Assembly (NCBI GenBank): GCA_016938155.1
Contig: JAFGVF010000186.1
Coordinates: 1-12,414 of the forward strand
Source of the DNA: Candidatus Cloacimonadota bacterium
GTDB lineage: Bacteria > Cloacimonadota > Cloacimonadia > Cloacimonadales > JAFGVF01
Length of the DNA stretch: 12,414 nt
Direction: 5' to 3'
How positions within the stretch are numbered: position 1 is the first letter of the stretch; each line of letters opens with the position of its first letter. The notes under the pieces are model-generated. The model saw nothing but the letters and a program-made list of their open reading frames with translations, made no database searches and was not told the origin of the DNA. Below, piece after piece: positions 1-7,316 of the stretch. The position numbers and the translations under genes were made by a program.

Positions 1-2
1 CC

Positions 3-632
3 TTTCCAAAGGAAAACCTGAAGCTGTTGATAAACACCTCCGTGGAGACTACTTATCAGAAGAGGGGAGATTCAGTGGAAGAGGTTGCTGAGAATATCAC
101 TACCTTATTCCGGGTGAATCCGGGAAACATGCTGGTTTACTTCCCCTCATACAAGTATATGCAGGACGTGGCGGATATCTTTATTCACGCTAATCCGGAT
201 ATTGAGCTTATTGTTCAGCAAAAAGATATGGATGAAGAGAGTCGTTTAGTGTTCTTGAGTAATTTCTCTGAAGATAATTGCTTGATCGGCTTTGCTGTGA
301 TGGGTGGTATCTTTGGAGAAGGAATTGATCTGAGAGGAGAGAAATTGATGAGTTGCGTGATTGTGGGAGTTGGACTACCTCAGATATGTCTGGAACGCGA
401 CCTGATCCGCACTTACTTCGATACACATGAACATAACGGTTTTGATTTTGCCTATAAGTATCCGGGATTCAATCGGGTTATGCAGGCAGCAGGAAGAGTC
501 ATCAGAACCTCTCAGGATAAGGGCGTGATTCTGCTTCTGGATAGACGATTCGGGAACTATACCCGTCTATTCCCTCCGGAGTGGAAACACTATAGAAAGA
601 TAATGTATGCCTCAAGCATAGAGGGGATATGA
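3..632 (+). CDS. Rad3/DinG-type superfamily 2 DNA helicase, C-terminal fragment (cut by window edge)
   Basis: This is the last ~209 codons of an ATP-dependent DNA helicase of the Rad3/XPD/DinG group (COG1199-like). The frame is open from the first bases, so the start, Walker A, DEAH box and any iron-sulfur domain lie outside the window. Visible parts belong to the second RecA-like domain: the FPKENLKLLI stretch typical of its entry, the LVYFPSYKYMQ strand-helix, motif V (GGIFGEGIDL, 303-332) and motif VI (QAAGRVIR, 483-506) with its arginine fingers. The family unwinds DNA 5' to 3' and acts in repair or resolution of R-loops and secondary structures. DinG, YoaA and Cas-type relatives share these motifs, so I give no symbol. 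No T-rich terminator follows; the structured repeat at 687-742 is the next recognisable element. Family assignment is firm, exact role is not. Confidence 0.9.
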   Translation, partial: FPKENLKLLINTSVETTYQKRGDSVEEVAENITTLFRVNPGNMLVYFPSYKYMQDVADIFIHANPDIELIVQQKDMDEESRLVFLSNFSEDNCLIGFAVMGGIFGEGIDLRGEKLMSCVIVGVGLPQICLERDLIRTYFDTHEHNGFDFAYKYPGFNRVMQAAGRVIRTSQDKGVILLLDRRFGNYTRLFPPEWKHYRKIMYASSIEGI

Positions 633-686
633 GTTGTGCATCCTAGTGATTGAACGAGTGAAGGAATCTCGCGGTAGTAACGAATT

Positions 687-742
687 GTAGGGGCAGTGCC
701 TTGTGCCTGCCTAAAGAGGGTATCCACAAGGGATACCCCTAC
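687..742. repeat. Palindromic three-way-junction repeat (dispersed REP-like element)
   Basis: Outer arms GTAGGGG (687-693) and CCCCTAC (736-742) are exact inverted copies. Inside lie two further inverted pairs: GGCAG (692-696) with CTGCC (707-711), and GGGTATCC (718-725) with GGATACCC (731-738). Folded, this gives a short stem carrying two hairpins. It lies in the 245-base gap between the helicase and yjbQ, and nothing there looks coding. Elements of this GTAGGGG...CCCCTAC style are, from memory, scattered through intergenic DNA of various bacteria. There is no T-tract, so it is not a standard terminator. Confidence 0.6.
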
Positions 743-877
743 GGATTGAGAAGTGGAGCTGAAGCACCACCTCTTGAAAAAACTTTCCGTGTGAGGTCAA
801 CCGTAGTTTCAACAGAGGTTGGTGTATCGAACCGTTTTGCCTTACTCTGTAAATTAAGATCGAAGAAGGAGTTTTAA

Positions 878-1279
878 ATGATTATAAGAAAGCTGGATAT
901 AAGTACCGATAAACATAAGCAAATGAAGGATATTACACATCTGATTCAAAGAATTATTACTGAGGAGAAGGTGCAGGATGGAATAGTAACGGTATTCATT
1001 CCACACACAACAGCGGGAATAACCATAAATGAGAATGCCGACCCGGATGTTGTACATGATTTGCTGCACTCTTTCAAGGTGATTTCACCAATTCGCCCGG
1101 AATTCAGGCATCTGGAAGGCAATTCCGATGCACATTTACTTTCAACTTTAGTCGGGGCGGATTGTCGGGTTTTGATTGAAAATGGCAGATTATTATTAGG
1201 AACCTGGCAGAGTATCTGGTTCTGCGAGTTTGATGGACCGAGAAACCGTAAGGTAATTGTGGGATTAAGTGAGGGATAA
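878..1279 (+). CDS. yjbQ: YjbQ family protein (UPF0047)
   Basis: A 133-residue single-domain protein, the usual length for the YjbQ/UPF0047 family. Family hallmarks are present in order: PHTTAGITINENAD (residues 42-55), the HLEGNSDAHL block (78-87) with conserved His78, Glu80, Asp84 and His86, ENGRLLLGTWQ (101-111), and the FCEFDGPRNRKV end (115-126). Members form compact trimers in the cytosol. E. coli YjbQ has weak thiamine-phosphate synthase activity, but the physiological role is unsettled, so that label should be treated with caution. The start is ATG with AAGGAG at 866-871, six bases upstream. It stands alone: 245 bases follow the helicase and 218 precede korD. No clear promoter or terminator was seen. 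A short inverted pair near 1329-1350 (TCCCTT/AAGGGA) lacks a T-tract. Confidence 0.93.
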   Translation: MIIRKLDISTDKHKQMKDITHLIQRIITEEKVQDGIVTVFIPHTTAGITINENADPDVVHDLLHSFKVISPIRPEFRHLEGNSDAHLLSTLVGADCRVLIENGRLLLGTWQSIWFCEFDGPRNRKVIVGLSEG

Positions 1280-1497
1280 GCTATCCTATAAATTCATCTT
1301 TACAAAAATAGATACGAAATAAAAACCATCCCTTCGAATTAAAAAAGGGAACCGAGTGGAAGTGCTTAGAGCCTTTATTAATCGGCAAATAGATAGTAAT
1401 CAAGAAATTAATAGAAAGAAAACAAATTGAAAAAGCTTGCTATTAAAGCAAAAGTAAGTAAGTTGACCTCAATTTTGTTAAACATTGGAGGAAAACG

Positions 1498-1821
1498 ATG
1501 TCCGAAAAGGTAGAAAAGGACCGTACAGGAACAATCATCAGAGAAGAAGACTCCTCTGAGAAGATGGCTGTTGAAATGAATGAAGTAAAGACAACAGGCG
1601 ACTTTGACGCACCGGTCTACATCTACTACAATTGGTGTAAAAAGTGCGGAATCTGTGTGGCATTTTGCCCGACAAAGTGCCTTGCTCGAAAGGCAGACGG
1701 ATCTCCTTATGTGAAGAATCCCGAAAAATGTATTCATTGCGAAACCTGCGACAGACTATGCCCGGATTTCGCTATAACCGGAGCAAAAGACAAGAAGGAG
1801 GTTCCTTATGGCTCGCAATAG
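1498..1821 (+). CDS. korD: 2-oxoacid:ferredoxin oxidoreductase delta subunit (2x[4Fe-4S] ferredoxin)
   Basis: A 107-residue two-cluster ferredoxin. Cys47-50-53-57 form the first CxxCxxCxxxCP motif and Cys78-81-84-88 the second, so all eight ligands for two [4Fe-4S] clusters are present; Cys61 is extra. The first ~40 residues are a charged extension without cysteines. In this enzyme family the delta subunit carries electrons from the catalytic alpha/beta pair to external ferredoxin. The start is ATG with GGAGG at 1487-1491. The gene opens the korDABC-mce operon. Its end overlaps korA by 14 bases, and the korA Shine-Dalgarno (AAGGAGG, 1795-1801) lies inside it, which suggests translational coupling. 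I see no convincing promoter in the 218-base gap upstream. The substrate class (2-oxoglutarate or branched-chain) cannot be read from this subunit. Confidence 0.92.
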   Translation: MSEKVEKDRTGTIIREEDSSEKMAVEMNEVKTTGDFDAPVYIYYNWCKKCGICVAFCPTKCLARKADGSPYVKNPEKCIHCETCDRLCPDFAITGAKDKKEVPYGSQ

Positions 1822-2962
1822 TCAGAAACCTGAATTAGTACTCATGCAGGGTAACGAGGCAGTCGCTGCCGGTGCTCTTGCTGCAGGGTGCGACTATTTT
1901 GCCGGTTATCCTATAACACCTTCAACCGAGATTGCAGAAATACTCGCAGAAGAGCTTCCGAAAAGAGGTCATACCTTTATTCAGATGGAAGATGAAATTG
2001 CAAGTATTGCAGCAATAATAGGTGCTTCTCTTGCCGGTGCAAAATCCCTTACTGCAACCAGTGGTCCGGGATTTTCATTGATGCAGGAAGGAATCGGCTT
2101 TGCCAAGATAACCGAAACCCCCTGTGTTGTTGTTAATGTTCAAAGAAGTGGTCCGAGTACCGGTCTTCCGACCAGCCCCGCTCAGGGTGAAATCATGCAA
2201 TCCCGTTGGGGTTCACATGGTGATTCTCCTGCAATCGTGCTCTATCCTGCTTCAGTAAAAGAAAGCTATGCCCTTACAATCAGAGCCTTTAATCTGGCTG
2301 AAAAATATAGAACCTGCGTCATCTTACTTATGGACGAGGTTATCGGTCACATGCGTGAAGCTATAAGTCTTCCCGATATTTCCGAGATAAAGATTATCAA
2401 TCGTATAAAACCAACTGTTCCTGCAAACTGGTATAAGCATTATGATGAAAATCAGAAGTATCTATCGCCTCTTGCAAGTTATGGTGAAGGTTACAGATTC
2501 CATGTGACAGGTCTTGCCCATGACCAACATGGTTTCCCAACTAACAAGCCAACTGAAGCCGGAGCGATGATGGAACGGCTAGAGAAAAAGATTGTCCATA
2601 ATATCCGTGACCTGGTTCAGATTGAAAGCTATATGATGGAAGATGCAAATATTGCAATCTTCGCAGCAGGAATTATGGCTAGAGCTGCTAAAGCAGCCGT
2701 AAAGATTGCTCGTGCCGAAGGCTTAAAGGTCGGTTTACTCAGACCTTTAACTATCTGGCCTTTCCCTGATGATGCTGTTCGTAAGATGCTTAAGAATGTA
2801 GAATATGTTGTAGTTCCTGAATTGAATCAGGGACAATTCCTGCATGAGTTAAGAAGACTTGTAAAGAGTACAACTGACTCTAAATTGATTGGATTCCAGA
2901 GAGTGAATGGTACTCTCATTACTCCAACCGAAATTCTTCAAAAAATTAAGGATGTGTTATAA
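1808..2962 (+). CDS. korA: 2-oxoacid:ferredoxin oxidoreductase alpha subunit
   Basis: A 384-residue alpha subunit of the KorA/VorB type. The N-terminal pyrimidine-binding domain shows GNEAVAAGALAAG (15-27), the signature YPITPSTEI (34-42), QMEDEIAS (59-66) with a conserved acidic residue expected to activate the thiamine diphosphate, TSGPGFSLM (84-92) and RSGPSTGLPT (113-122). The C-terminal part (about 275-384) is the transketolase C-terminal-like domain, including GLLRPLTIWPFP. It lacks the fused gamma domain found in some archaeal and actinobacterial alpha subunits, in line with the separate korC here. With KorB it converts a 2-oxoacid plus CoA into acyl-CoA, CO2 and reduced ferredoxin. 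Stop and next start share one base (TAATG at 2960-2964). 2-oxoglutarate is favoured from context; a branched-chain substrate is the main alternative. Confidence 0.93.
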   Translation: MARNSQKPELVLMQGNEAVAAGALAAGCDYFAGYPITPSTEIAEILAEELPKRGHTFIQMEDEIASIAAIIGASLAGAKSLTATSGPGFSLMQEGIGFAKITETPCVVVNVQRSGPSTGLPTSPAQGEIMQSRWGSHGDSPAIVLYPASVKESYALTIRAFNLAEKYRTCVILLMDEVIGHMREAISLPDISEIKIINRIKPTVPANWYKHYDENQKYLSPLASYGEGYRFHVTGLAHDQHGFPTNKPTEAGAMMERLEKKIVHNIRDLVQIESYMMEDANIAIFAAGIMARAAKAAVKIARAEGLKVGLLRPLTIWPFPDDAVRKMLKNVEYVVVPELNQGQFLHELRRLVKSTTDSKLIGFQRVNGTLITPTEILQKIKDVL

Positions 2963-3801
2963 TGGGAAAAGTATCACAACGCGTTGTCCATAATTTCCTT
3001 CGTCATGACAAGAAATTCCCGCATGTATGGTGTGCCGGATGTAGTAACGGTACAGTTCTGGGTACAATTATCAGGGCGATAGCAGAACAGAATCTTGATA
3101 GAAATAATATAACAATGGTTTCAGGAATAGGATGTTCCAGCCGGATGCCGGTCTATATTGATCTAAACACTCTTCATAGTCTTCATGGAAGAGCGATTGC
3201 TTTTGCTACCGGGATTAAGACCTATAAACCGGGAATGAAAGTTATTGTTGTTACCGGAGATGGAGATTGTACAGCAATCGGTGGTAATCACTTGATTCAT
3301 GCTGCTCGTAGAAATCTGGATTTGACAGTAATCGTAATCAACAATAATATTTATGGAATGACCGGTGGACAGTATTCACCTACAACTCCGTTCGAAGCGA
3401 AAGCAACAACATCACCTTTTGGTAACTTTGATACTCCATTCGATATTTGCGACCTTGCAATTGGTGCAGGTGCAACTTTCGTTGGCCGTTCTACAGCTTT
3501 CCATACTATTGAATTACAGAAGATGATTGTTGATGCTATGGAACATAAAGGCTTTTCAATCATTGATGTCGTTAGTGCCTGCCCTGTAATTTATGGACGC
3601 ATGAATAAGAAAGGTGGACCTGCAGAGATGATGATGGCGATGAGAGACAATTCAATTCTTAATACAGCTGCTGAAAAGCTTCCACCCGAGAAAGTGGAAG
3701 GCAAGATTATCCGTGGTATTTTGAAGAAAGTTGACCATCCTGAATACTGTGAAAGGTATGCAGAACTCTGTACCAAAGTTAAGGAGATGCAGCATGAGTA
3801 A
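2962..3801 (+). CDS. korB: 2-oxoacid:ferredoxin oxidoreductase beta subunit (thiamine diphosphate-binding)
   Basis: A 279-residue beta subunit. The thiamine diphosphate/Mg2+ motif runs from GDGD (99-102) to VINNN (125-129) followed by IYGMTGGQYSPT. Cys24, Cys27, Cys58 and Cys207 occupy nearly the spacing of the four [4Fe-4S] ligands in the Sulfolobus two-subunit enzyme (Cys12, 15, 46, 197), so this subunit probably carries the proximal cluster. The catalytic site forms at the interface with KorA. The start ATG overlaps the korA stop by one base, and the 3' end overlaps korC by eight bases. Fused or pyruvate-type enzymes have different architecture. The D-A-B-C gene order with a separate ferredoxin fits KOR/VOR-type complexes. 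Confidence 0.94.
   Translation: MGKVSQRVVHNFLRHDKKFPHVWCAGCSNGTVLGTIIRAIAEQNLDRNNITMVSGIGCSSRMPVYIDLNTLHSLHGRAIAFATGIKTYKPGMKVIVVTGDGDCTAIGGNHLIHAARRNLDLTVIVINNNIYGMTGGQYSPTTPFEAKATTSPFGNFDTPFDICDLAIGAGATFVGRSTAFHTIELQKMIVDAMEHKGFSIIDVVSACPVIYGRMNKKGGPAEMMMAMRDNSILNTAAEKLPPEKVEGKIIRGILKKVDHPEYCERYAELCTKVKEMQHE
3781..3786 (+). promoter_or_regulatory. Ribosome binding site fixing the korC start
   Basis: AAGGAG inside the korB 3' end, seven bases before ATG 3794. It supports that start over an upstream in-frame ATG at 3731, which has no such site and would add 21 residues absent from the family's N-terminus. Confidence 0.75.
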
Positions 3802-4384
3802 ATTATTATTCAAAGAGATTAGACTTAGCGGGAGTGGTGGTCAAGGTCTTATCCTTGGTGGTATTATTCTTGCCAAAGCTGCCGTTATCGATGGAAACAG
3901 AGTTACACAAACCCAGAGTTATGGTCCAGAATCAAGAGGAGGTTATTCTCGTGCAGATGTTATCATCAGTAGTGAAGAGATAAACTTCCCTGAGGCGATC
4001 AGACAGGATATACTTCTCAGTTTGACTCAGGAAGCTTGTGATAAATATGTTCTTGACCTCAAGAATGGTGGAATCCTTATTGTAGATACTACCTTTGTTA
4101 AACATATTGCAGTCCAAGCTCCCAATACTTATGAACTTGCATTTACAGATATTGCTCAACAGGAACTTGGTACTCAGTTAGTTACCAACATTCTTTCGAT
4201 TTCATTTTTGGTAAGGATTTCTGGGATAGTAAATGAGAAATCATTTGAAAAAGCGATCCGCGAATCTGTGAAACCTGCCTTCCTTGACCTGAATCTAAAA
4301 GCAATGAAACTCGGTTTCAGTCTCGCATCAAAAGAGATGAAATTACGCGGTAATAATGAAGAAATAGAGGTTGAAGGAAAATGA
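3794..4384 (+). CDS. korC: 2-oxoacid:ferredoxin oxidoreductase gamma subunit
   Basis: A 196-residue gamma subunit, normal for the family. Signature SGSGGQG (12-18) near the N-terminus forms the nucleotide-like loop, followed by ILGGIILAKAA (20-30) and SYGPESRGGYSRADV (42-56), both hallmarks of the POR/KOR gamma domain. The gamma domain helps assemble the complex and shape CoA binding at the alpha/beta active site. The start is ATG 3794 because the Shine-Dalgarno at 3781-3786 and family alignment agree; an in-frame ATG at 3731 would place 21 odd residues before the beta-strand. It overlaps korB by eight bases. Its stop overlaps the mce start as ATGA (4381-4384), so the five genes are very likely read from one transcript. 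Confidence 0.92.
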   Translation: MSKLLFKEIRLSGSGGQGLILGGIILAKAAVIDGNRVTQTQSYGPESRGGYSRADVIISSEEINFPEAIRQDILLSLTQEACDKYVLDLKNGGILIVDTTFVKHIAVQAPNTYELAFTDIAQQELGTQLVTNILSISFLVRISGIVNEKSFEKAIRESVKPAFLDLNLKAMKLGFSLASKEMKLRGNNEEIEVEGK

Positions 4385-4791
4385 TTAAGAAGCTTAGTCA
4401 TATAGGAATAGCAGTTAAGGATTTAGATAAGGCTATCGAGTTTTATCAGTCACTCGGATTAACCCTTGAAAGTATCGAAGAAGTTGAGTCGCAGAAGATA
4501 AAAGTTGCTTTTTTCCCGGTTGGAACAGAATGCCGTTTGGAATTACTCTGCCCAACAAGTGAAGACAGTCCTGTAGCCAAGTTCATCGAGAAGAAGGGAG
4601 AGGGTATTCAACACATTGCTCTTGCAGTGGATGATTTACCTGCCGAACTTCAAAGAGCAGATGAAATGGGAATCCAACTCATTGATAAAGCTCCCAGACC
4701 CGGTGCTCATGGTGCTGACATAGCTTTCTTACACCCTAAGTCAACCGGTGGTGTACTACTCGAATTATGTAAAGAGAAAGAACATCATTAA
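4381..4791 (+). CDS. mce: Methylmalonyl-CoA epimerase
   Basis: A 136-residue vicinal-oxygen-chelate protein, the standard length. It interconverts (R)- and (S)-methylmalonyl-CoA between methylmalonyl-CoA mutase and the decarboxylase or carboxyltransferase step in the cytosol. Two beta-alpha-beta-beta-beta modules are visible (about 4-60 and 75-130). Expected metal ligands are His7 (LSHIGIAV), Glu54 (RLELL), His78 (IQHIALAVDD) and Glu128 (LLELC). GAHGADIAFLHPKSTGGVLLEL near the end is closely family-typical. Some relatives are simple glyoxalases, but these motifs favour the epimerase. It shares ATGA with korC and is the last gene of the operon. Placement after a 2-oxoacid:ferredoxin oxidoreductase links it to succinyl-CoA/propionyl-CoA flow; the mutase itself is not in this window. 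Confidence 0.93.
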   Translation: MIKKLSHIGIAVKDLDKAIEFYQSLGLTLESIEEVESQKIKVAFFPVGTECRLELLCPTSEDSPVAKFIEKKGEGIQHIALAVDDLPAELQRADEMGIQLIDKAPRPGAHGADIAFLHPKSTGGVLLELCKEKEHH

Positions 4792-4812
4792 GAGATACAG
4801 ATTATAAATGTT

Positions 4813-4840
4813 AAGCCCGATGAAAATCGGGCTTTTCCTT
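4813..4840 (+). terminator. Intrinsic terminator of the kor-mce operon
   Basis: A perfect 9-bp stem AAGCCCGAT (4813-4821) / ATCGGGCTT (4826-4834) closed by a GAAA tetraloop, followed by a T-rich tail, 21 bases after the mce stop. It sits between convergent genes. On the minus strand the bases after the stem are only mildly T-rich, so any termination of recO transcripts there is weaker. Confidence 0.9.
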
Positions 4841-4865
4841 TTCTAAAAGCGATGAAATATAGTTT

Positions 4866-5648
4866 CTATTGAACAGAAAAGTGTTTAAGGCTAACGAAGT
4901 TAATCTGTGGGTTTAAATGGAAACGAAGGTAGCTAAGCAATAGTTTGTTAATTAGGTTGTAGGTAGTCGGAGTAACAGCTATGTCTTCAAGATAATTGCC
5001 GATTGAGGGAAGTTTTTGCATGATTTCTGCCGTAACGCCTGTGAGGGTTATTATCCGGTCATTATTAGATAAATCACGCAAGATAGCCTCTTTTTCGAGA
5101 CAGGAGGAGCAGATAAAACCACCAATACTGTTTGAATAGAAAAGAGTGTTACTTAACTTACTTGCACAATGAGAGCAATTATCTGGAACGAGTGTAATCC
5201 CTTCAAGTTTTAAATAGCTGTAAACATAACGCCAGAAAATGAGAATCTGGTTTTTCTCTACGCTTGGAAGAAAAGAAAGATAATTGTAAAACAGACGATA
5301 GTAGTCTTCCGATTCCTTCTCATCAATCACAGATTGCCTTATTAGTTCTGCACCTGCTGAGAGAAGCTGTACGGTTCCGTATTTCAAACCGGGAAGGTAG
5401 CTTTTAATCAGTGAGGCATTGATTACGGTAAGAAGCTCACTATTGGGAGAGCGTGAGAACTCACCTTCGAATTCATTCAGCAACCCGAAAACGGAGAAGA
5501 ACTTACTGCTTTGTTTCTTTGCCCCTTTTGCGATAGCTGAGATTAAACCGAAATCCTTACTAAGTAAAAGTAGTATATAGCTTGTCTCGCTGTAATCCGT
5601 TACCCGTAAAACGATACAACGGGATGTAATATAACGACTTTCTGTCAT
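4866..5648 (-). CDS. recO: DNA repair protein RecO
   Basis: A 260-residue RecO. The N-terminal OB-fold shows the family opening (ITSRCIVLRVTDYSETSYIL, about 7-26) and the basic KGAKKQSSKF stretch (41-50). A helical C-terminal domain carries a zinc finger with Cys158-x2-Cys161 and Cys180-x2-Cys183. RecO works with RecR and RecF to load RecA on SSB-coated single-stranded DNA and anneals complementary strands. The start ATG (5648-5646) lies two bases after the stop of the NFACT gene and no strong Shine-Dalgarno is present, so translation is probably coupled to that gene. It converges on mce, with 74 bases between them. recO is more often next to era or ybeY-type genes than to an NFACT gene, so the pairing is worth noting. 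Confidence 0.93.
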   Translation of the reverse strand: MTESRYITSRCIVLRVTDYSETSYILLLLSKDFGLISAIAKGAKKQSSKFFSVFGLLNEFEGEFSRSPNSELLTVINASLIKSYLPGLKYGTVQLLSAGAELIRQSVIDEKESEDYYRLFYNYLSFLPSVEKNQILIFWRYVYSYLKLEGITLVPDNCSHCASKLSNTLFYSNSIGGFICSSCLEKEAILRDLSNNDRIITLTGVTAEIMQKLPSIGNYLEDIAVTPTTYNLINKLLLSYLRFHLNPQINFVSLKHFSVQ

Positions 5649-5650
5649 GA

Positions 5651-7120
5651 TTAAATACCTGAGGATAGATAGCCGAGTCTTTCCAGTTCCGAACGAGCTT
5701 CCCTGAAATCGAGCGGATTTACGAAAACAGTCTTCTGATTCTTATAAATTACATATCCGGGGGCTGCTCCACGAGGTTTAGTAACAAAGCGGATTTGAGT
5801 GTAGTCAACCGGCACATTTATAGATGTTTTTGCCTTACTGTAATATGCAGCCAGTCGGCAACAGACCTCAATCAGGTCATCGTTAGGAGTGAGTTTGGCA
5901 TAATTTCTGAGAACCACATGCGTTCCCTGGTATATCCGGGTATGAAACCACCAGTCGGTAGGTTTAGCGACTCTACCGGTCAACAGGTCATTCTCACGAG
6001 CTTTGCGACCAATCATAATCTCCCAGTTCGCATTGATGCGCAGTCGCCGGAAGGGAAGAGCTTCCTGATTATATTTACTATGCTTCTCGCTACTATATGA
6101 GTTGACAAAATCAGCATAAGATACTACCGAATCAACGGAATCAAGAATATCAGTCAAAGCTTGCAACTCGTTTTGTGTAGCCGTAATATGCTCTTTAATC
6201 TTCTCTCTGCCGGACTTTGCCTTCCTGTATTTCTTAATATAATACTGCAGATTCTCAACAGGCTTTTTATCAGGAAGCAATTCTATTGTTACCTGTTCCT
6301 GAGTCTCTGAATAGTAATCGATAACTTCCACACTTTTCATCCCAGATTTGAAAGCATGCAGATTATGCTTTAAAAGCTCTGCTTTATGTTGCCATTCAGT
6401 TTCTTTCTCTGCATTTAGCAATTCCAATTGCTGTTTTTTAAGCTTACCCTGCACTTTTTTAAGATTCTTGTTTATTACCTTCTTTTTATCATTTTTCTTC
6501 TGCTGAAGTCTTTTTTGAAGTTCAACCTGATAAAACAGCTCCTTGAACCATGTATTAACATCATTGCCTTCCCAGTTAAAGCACTCAGTATGGATTTGCA
6601 GAGGATAAACAACTTCTCGATCGTCAACCTGATAGGTTGTTTCCGGCTGAATATAAGGGATATTCAGAAGAATCTGTCTTTGGTTATTTTCTGAAAAACT
6701 GAATTTCCTCAGGGATTCAATAATTATAAGGTCACTTTCTTCTTCTTTGCATAAAATGATATTCTGAAAGCGGGGTATCAACTCCAGAACAAGCACATAG
6801 GTTGTCGTATCATTATAGATGTCTCTCTTCTTAAACCAGAGCTTGACAATACGGTCATTAGGCTCTATCTCAACTTTCTCCGGTCTGGCGGATGAAAGCA
6901 TCTGAGAAATATTTCCCATCTTTCCCTCAGGGATAAATGGCAACTTCATCTCCTCTGTAACAAAGAGAAAACAGTCTTGCTGGTTCAAATTAATCTGAAG
7001 CATTTTCTTGCTGCTCTTGAAACAAATAAGGTACTGATCCTCGAAGGTGAGAATTGAGTCAACTCCCGTTTCAGGGAGTAATCTATTGTGTGTCCATTGA
7101 TTAAGATATTTCCATTCCAT
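5651..7120 (-). CDS. rqcH: NFACT-family protein, RqcH-like (ribosome-associated quality control)
   Basis: A 489-residue NFACT protein. NFACT-N covers about 1-195 and contains Asp89-Arg90 in the strand PNDRIVKLWF; this DR pair corresponds to the one required for alanine-tail synthesis by Bacillus RqcH. A long charged helical region (about 195-330), interrupted by the usual VENLQYYIKKYRKAKSG block (288-304), forms the coiled coil. The C-terminal NFACT-R domain (about 358-470) shows GRKARENDLLT (371-381), DWWFHTR (389-395), GTHVVL (399-404) and PRGAAPGYVIYKNQKTVFV (449-467). The family binds obstructed 60S or 50S subunits carrying peptidyl-tRNA and tags the nascent chain. It is somewhat shorter than Bacillus RqcH (about 570), mostly in the first half. 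The start ATG lacks a clear Shine-Dalgarno. An adhesin-type fibronectin-binding role, the older label, is less likely. Confidence 0.88.
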   Translation of the reverse strand: MEWKYLNQWTHNRLLPETGVDSILTFEDQYLICFKSSKKMLQINLNQQDCFLFVTEEMKLPFIPEGKMGNISQMLSSARPEKVEIEPNDRIVKLWFKKRDIYNDTTTYVLVLELIPRFQNIILCKEEESDLIIIESLRKFSFSENNQRQILLNIPYIQPETTYQVDDREVVYPLQIHTECFNWEGNDVNTWFKELFYQVELQKRLQQKKNDKKKVINKNLKKVQGKLKKQQLELLNAEKETEWQHKAELLKHNLHAFKSGMKSVEVIDYYSETQEQVTIELLPDKKPVENLQYYIKKYRKAKSGREKIKEHITATQNELQALTDILDSVDSVVSYADFVNSYSSEKHSKYNQEALPFRRLRINANWEIMIGRKARENDLLTGRVAKPTDWWFHTRIYQGTHVVLRNYAKLTPNDDLIEVCCRLAAYYSKAKTSINVPVDYTQIRFVTKPRGAAPGYVIYKNQKTVFVNPLDFREARSELERLGYLSSGI

Positions 7121-7236
7121 GTATTCATGCTTGCAAGGTGTGTAAATATGTCAATATAAACCATTTAAAGGGATGATGTCGGGGAAAGACAAATCTATGC
7201 TTAACTTGTTTTATTCCTTGCAAATATAGATTTTGC

Positions 7237-7265
7237 TTGACATTGGCTTTCCCGTTATATTATCA
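7237..7265 (+). promoter_or_regulatory. Putative sigma-70-type promoter for the coiled-coil gene
   Basis: Consensus -35 TTGACA (7237-7242), a 17-base spacer and TTATCA (7260-7265) as -10, placed 51 bases before the start codon in an AT-rich divergent gap. The -10 matches 4 of 6 consensus bases. No equally good promoter is visible for the minus-strand NFACT gene. Confidence 0.55.
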
Positions 7266-7316
7266 GTATTACTTATATCTTTAGGACACTAATTATTACT
7301 AATCAAGGAGAACACA

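Noticed and set aside
1329..1350. TCCCTT/AAGGGA inverted pair after yjbQ as a terminator.
   Set aside because: The stem is short, AT-rich at its base and with a 10-base loop, and no T-tract follows.
3731..3793. An upstream ATG extending korC by 21 residues.
   Set aside because: It lies deep inside korB, lacks a ribosome site, and the added residues do not fit the family N-terminus; ATG 3794 has AAGGAG at good distance.
5795..6694. Plus-strand open frames of 88-101 codons inside the NFACT gene.
   Set aside because: They are opposite-strand shadows of a strongly recognised gene and have no family resemblance or ribosome sites.
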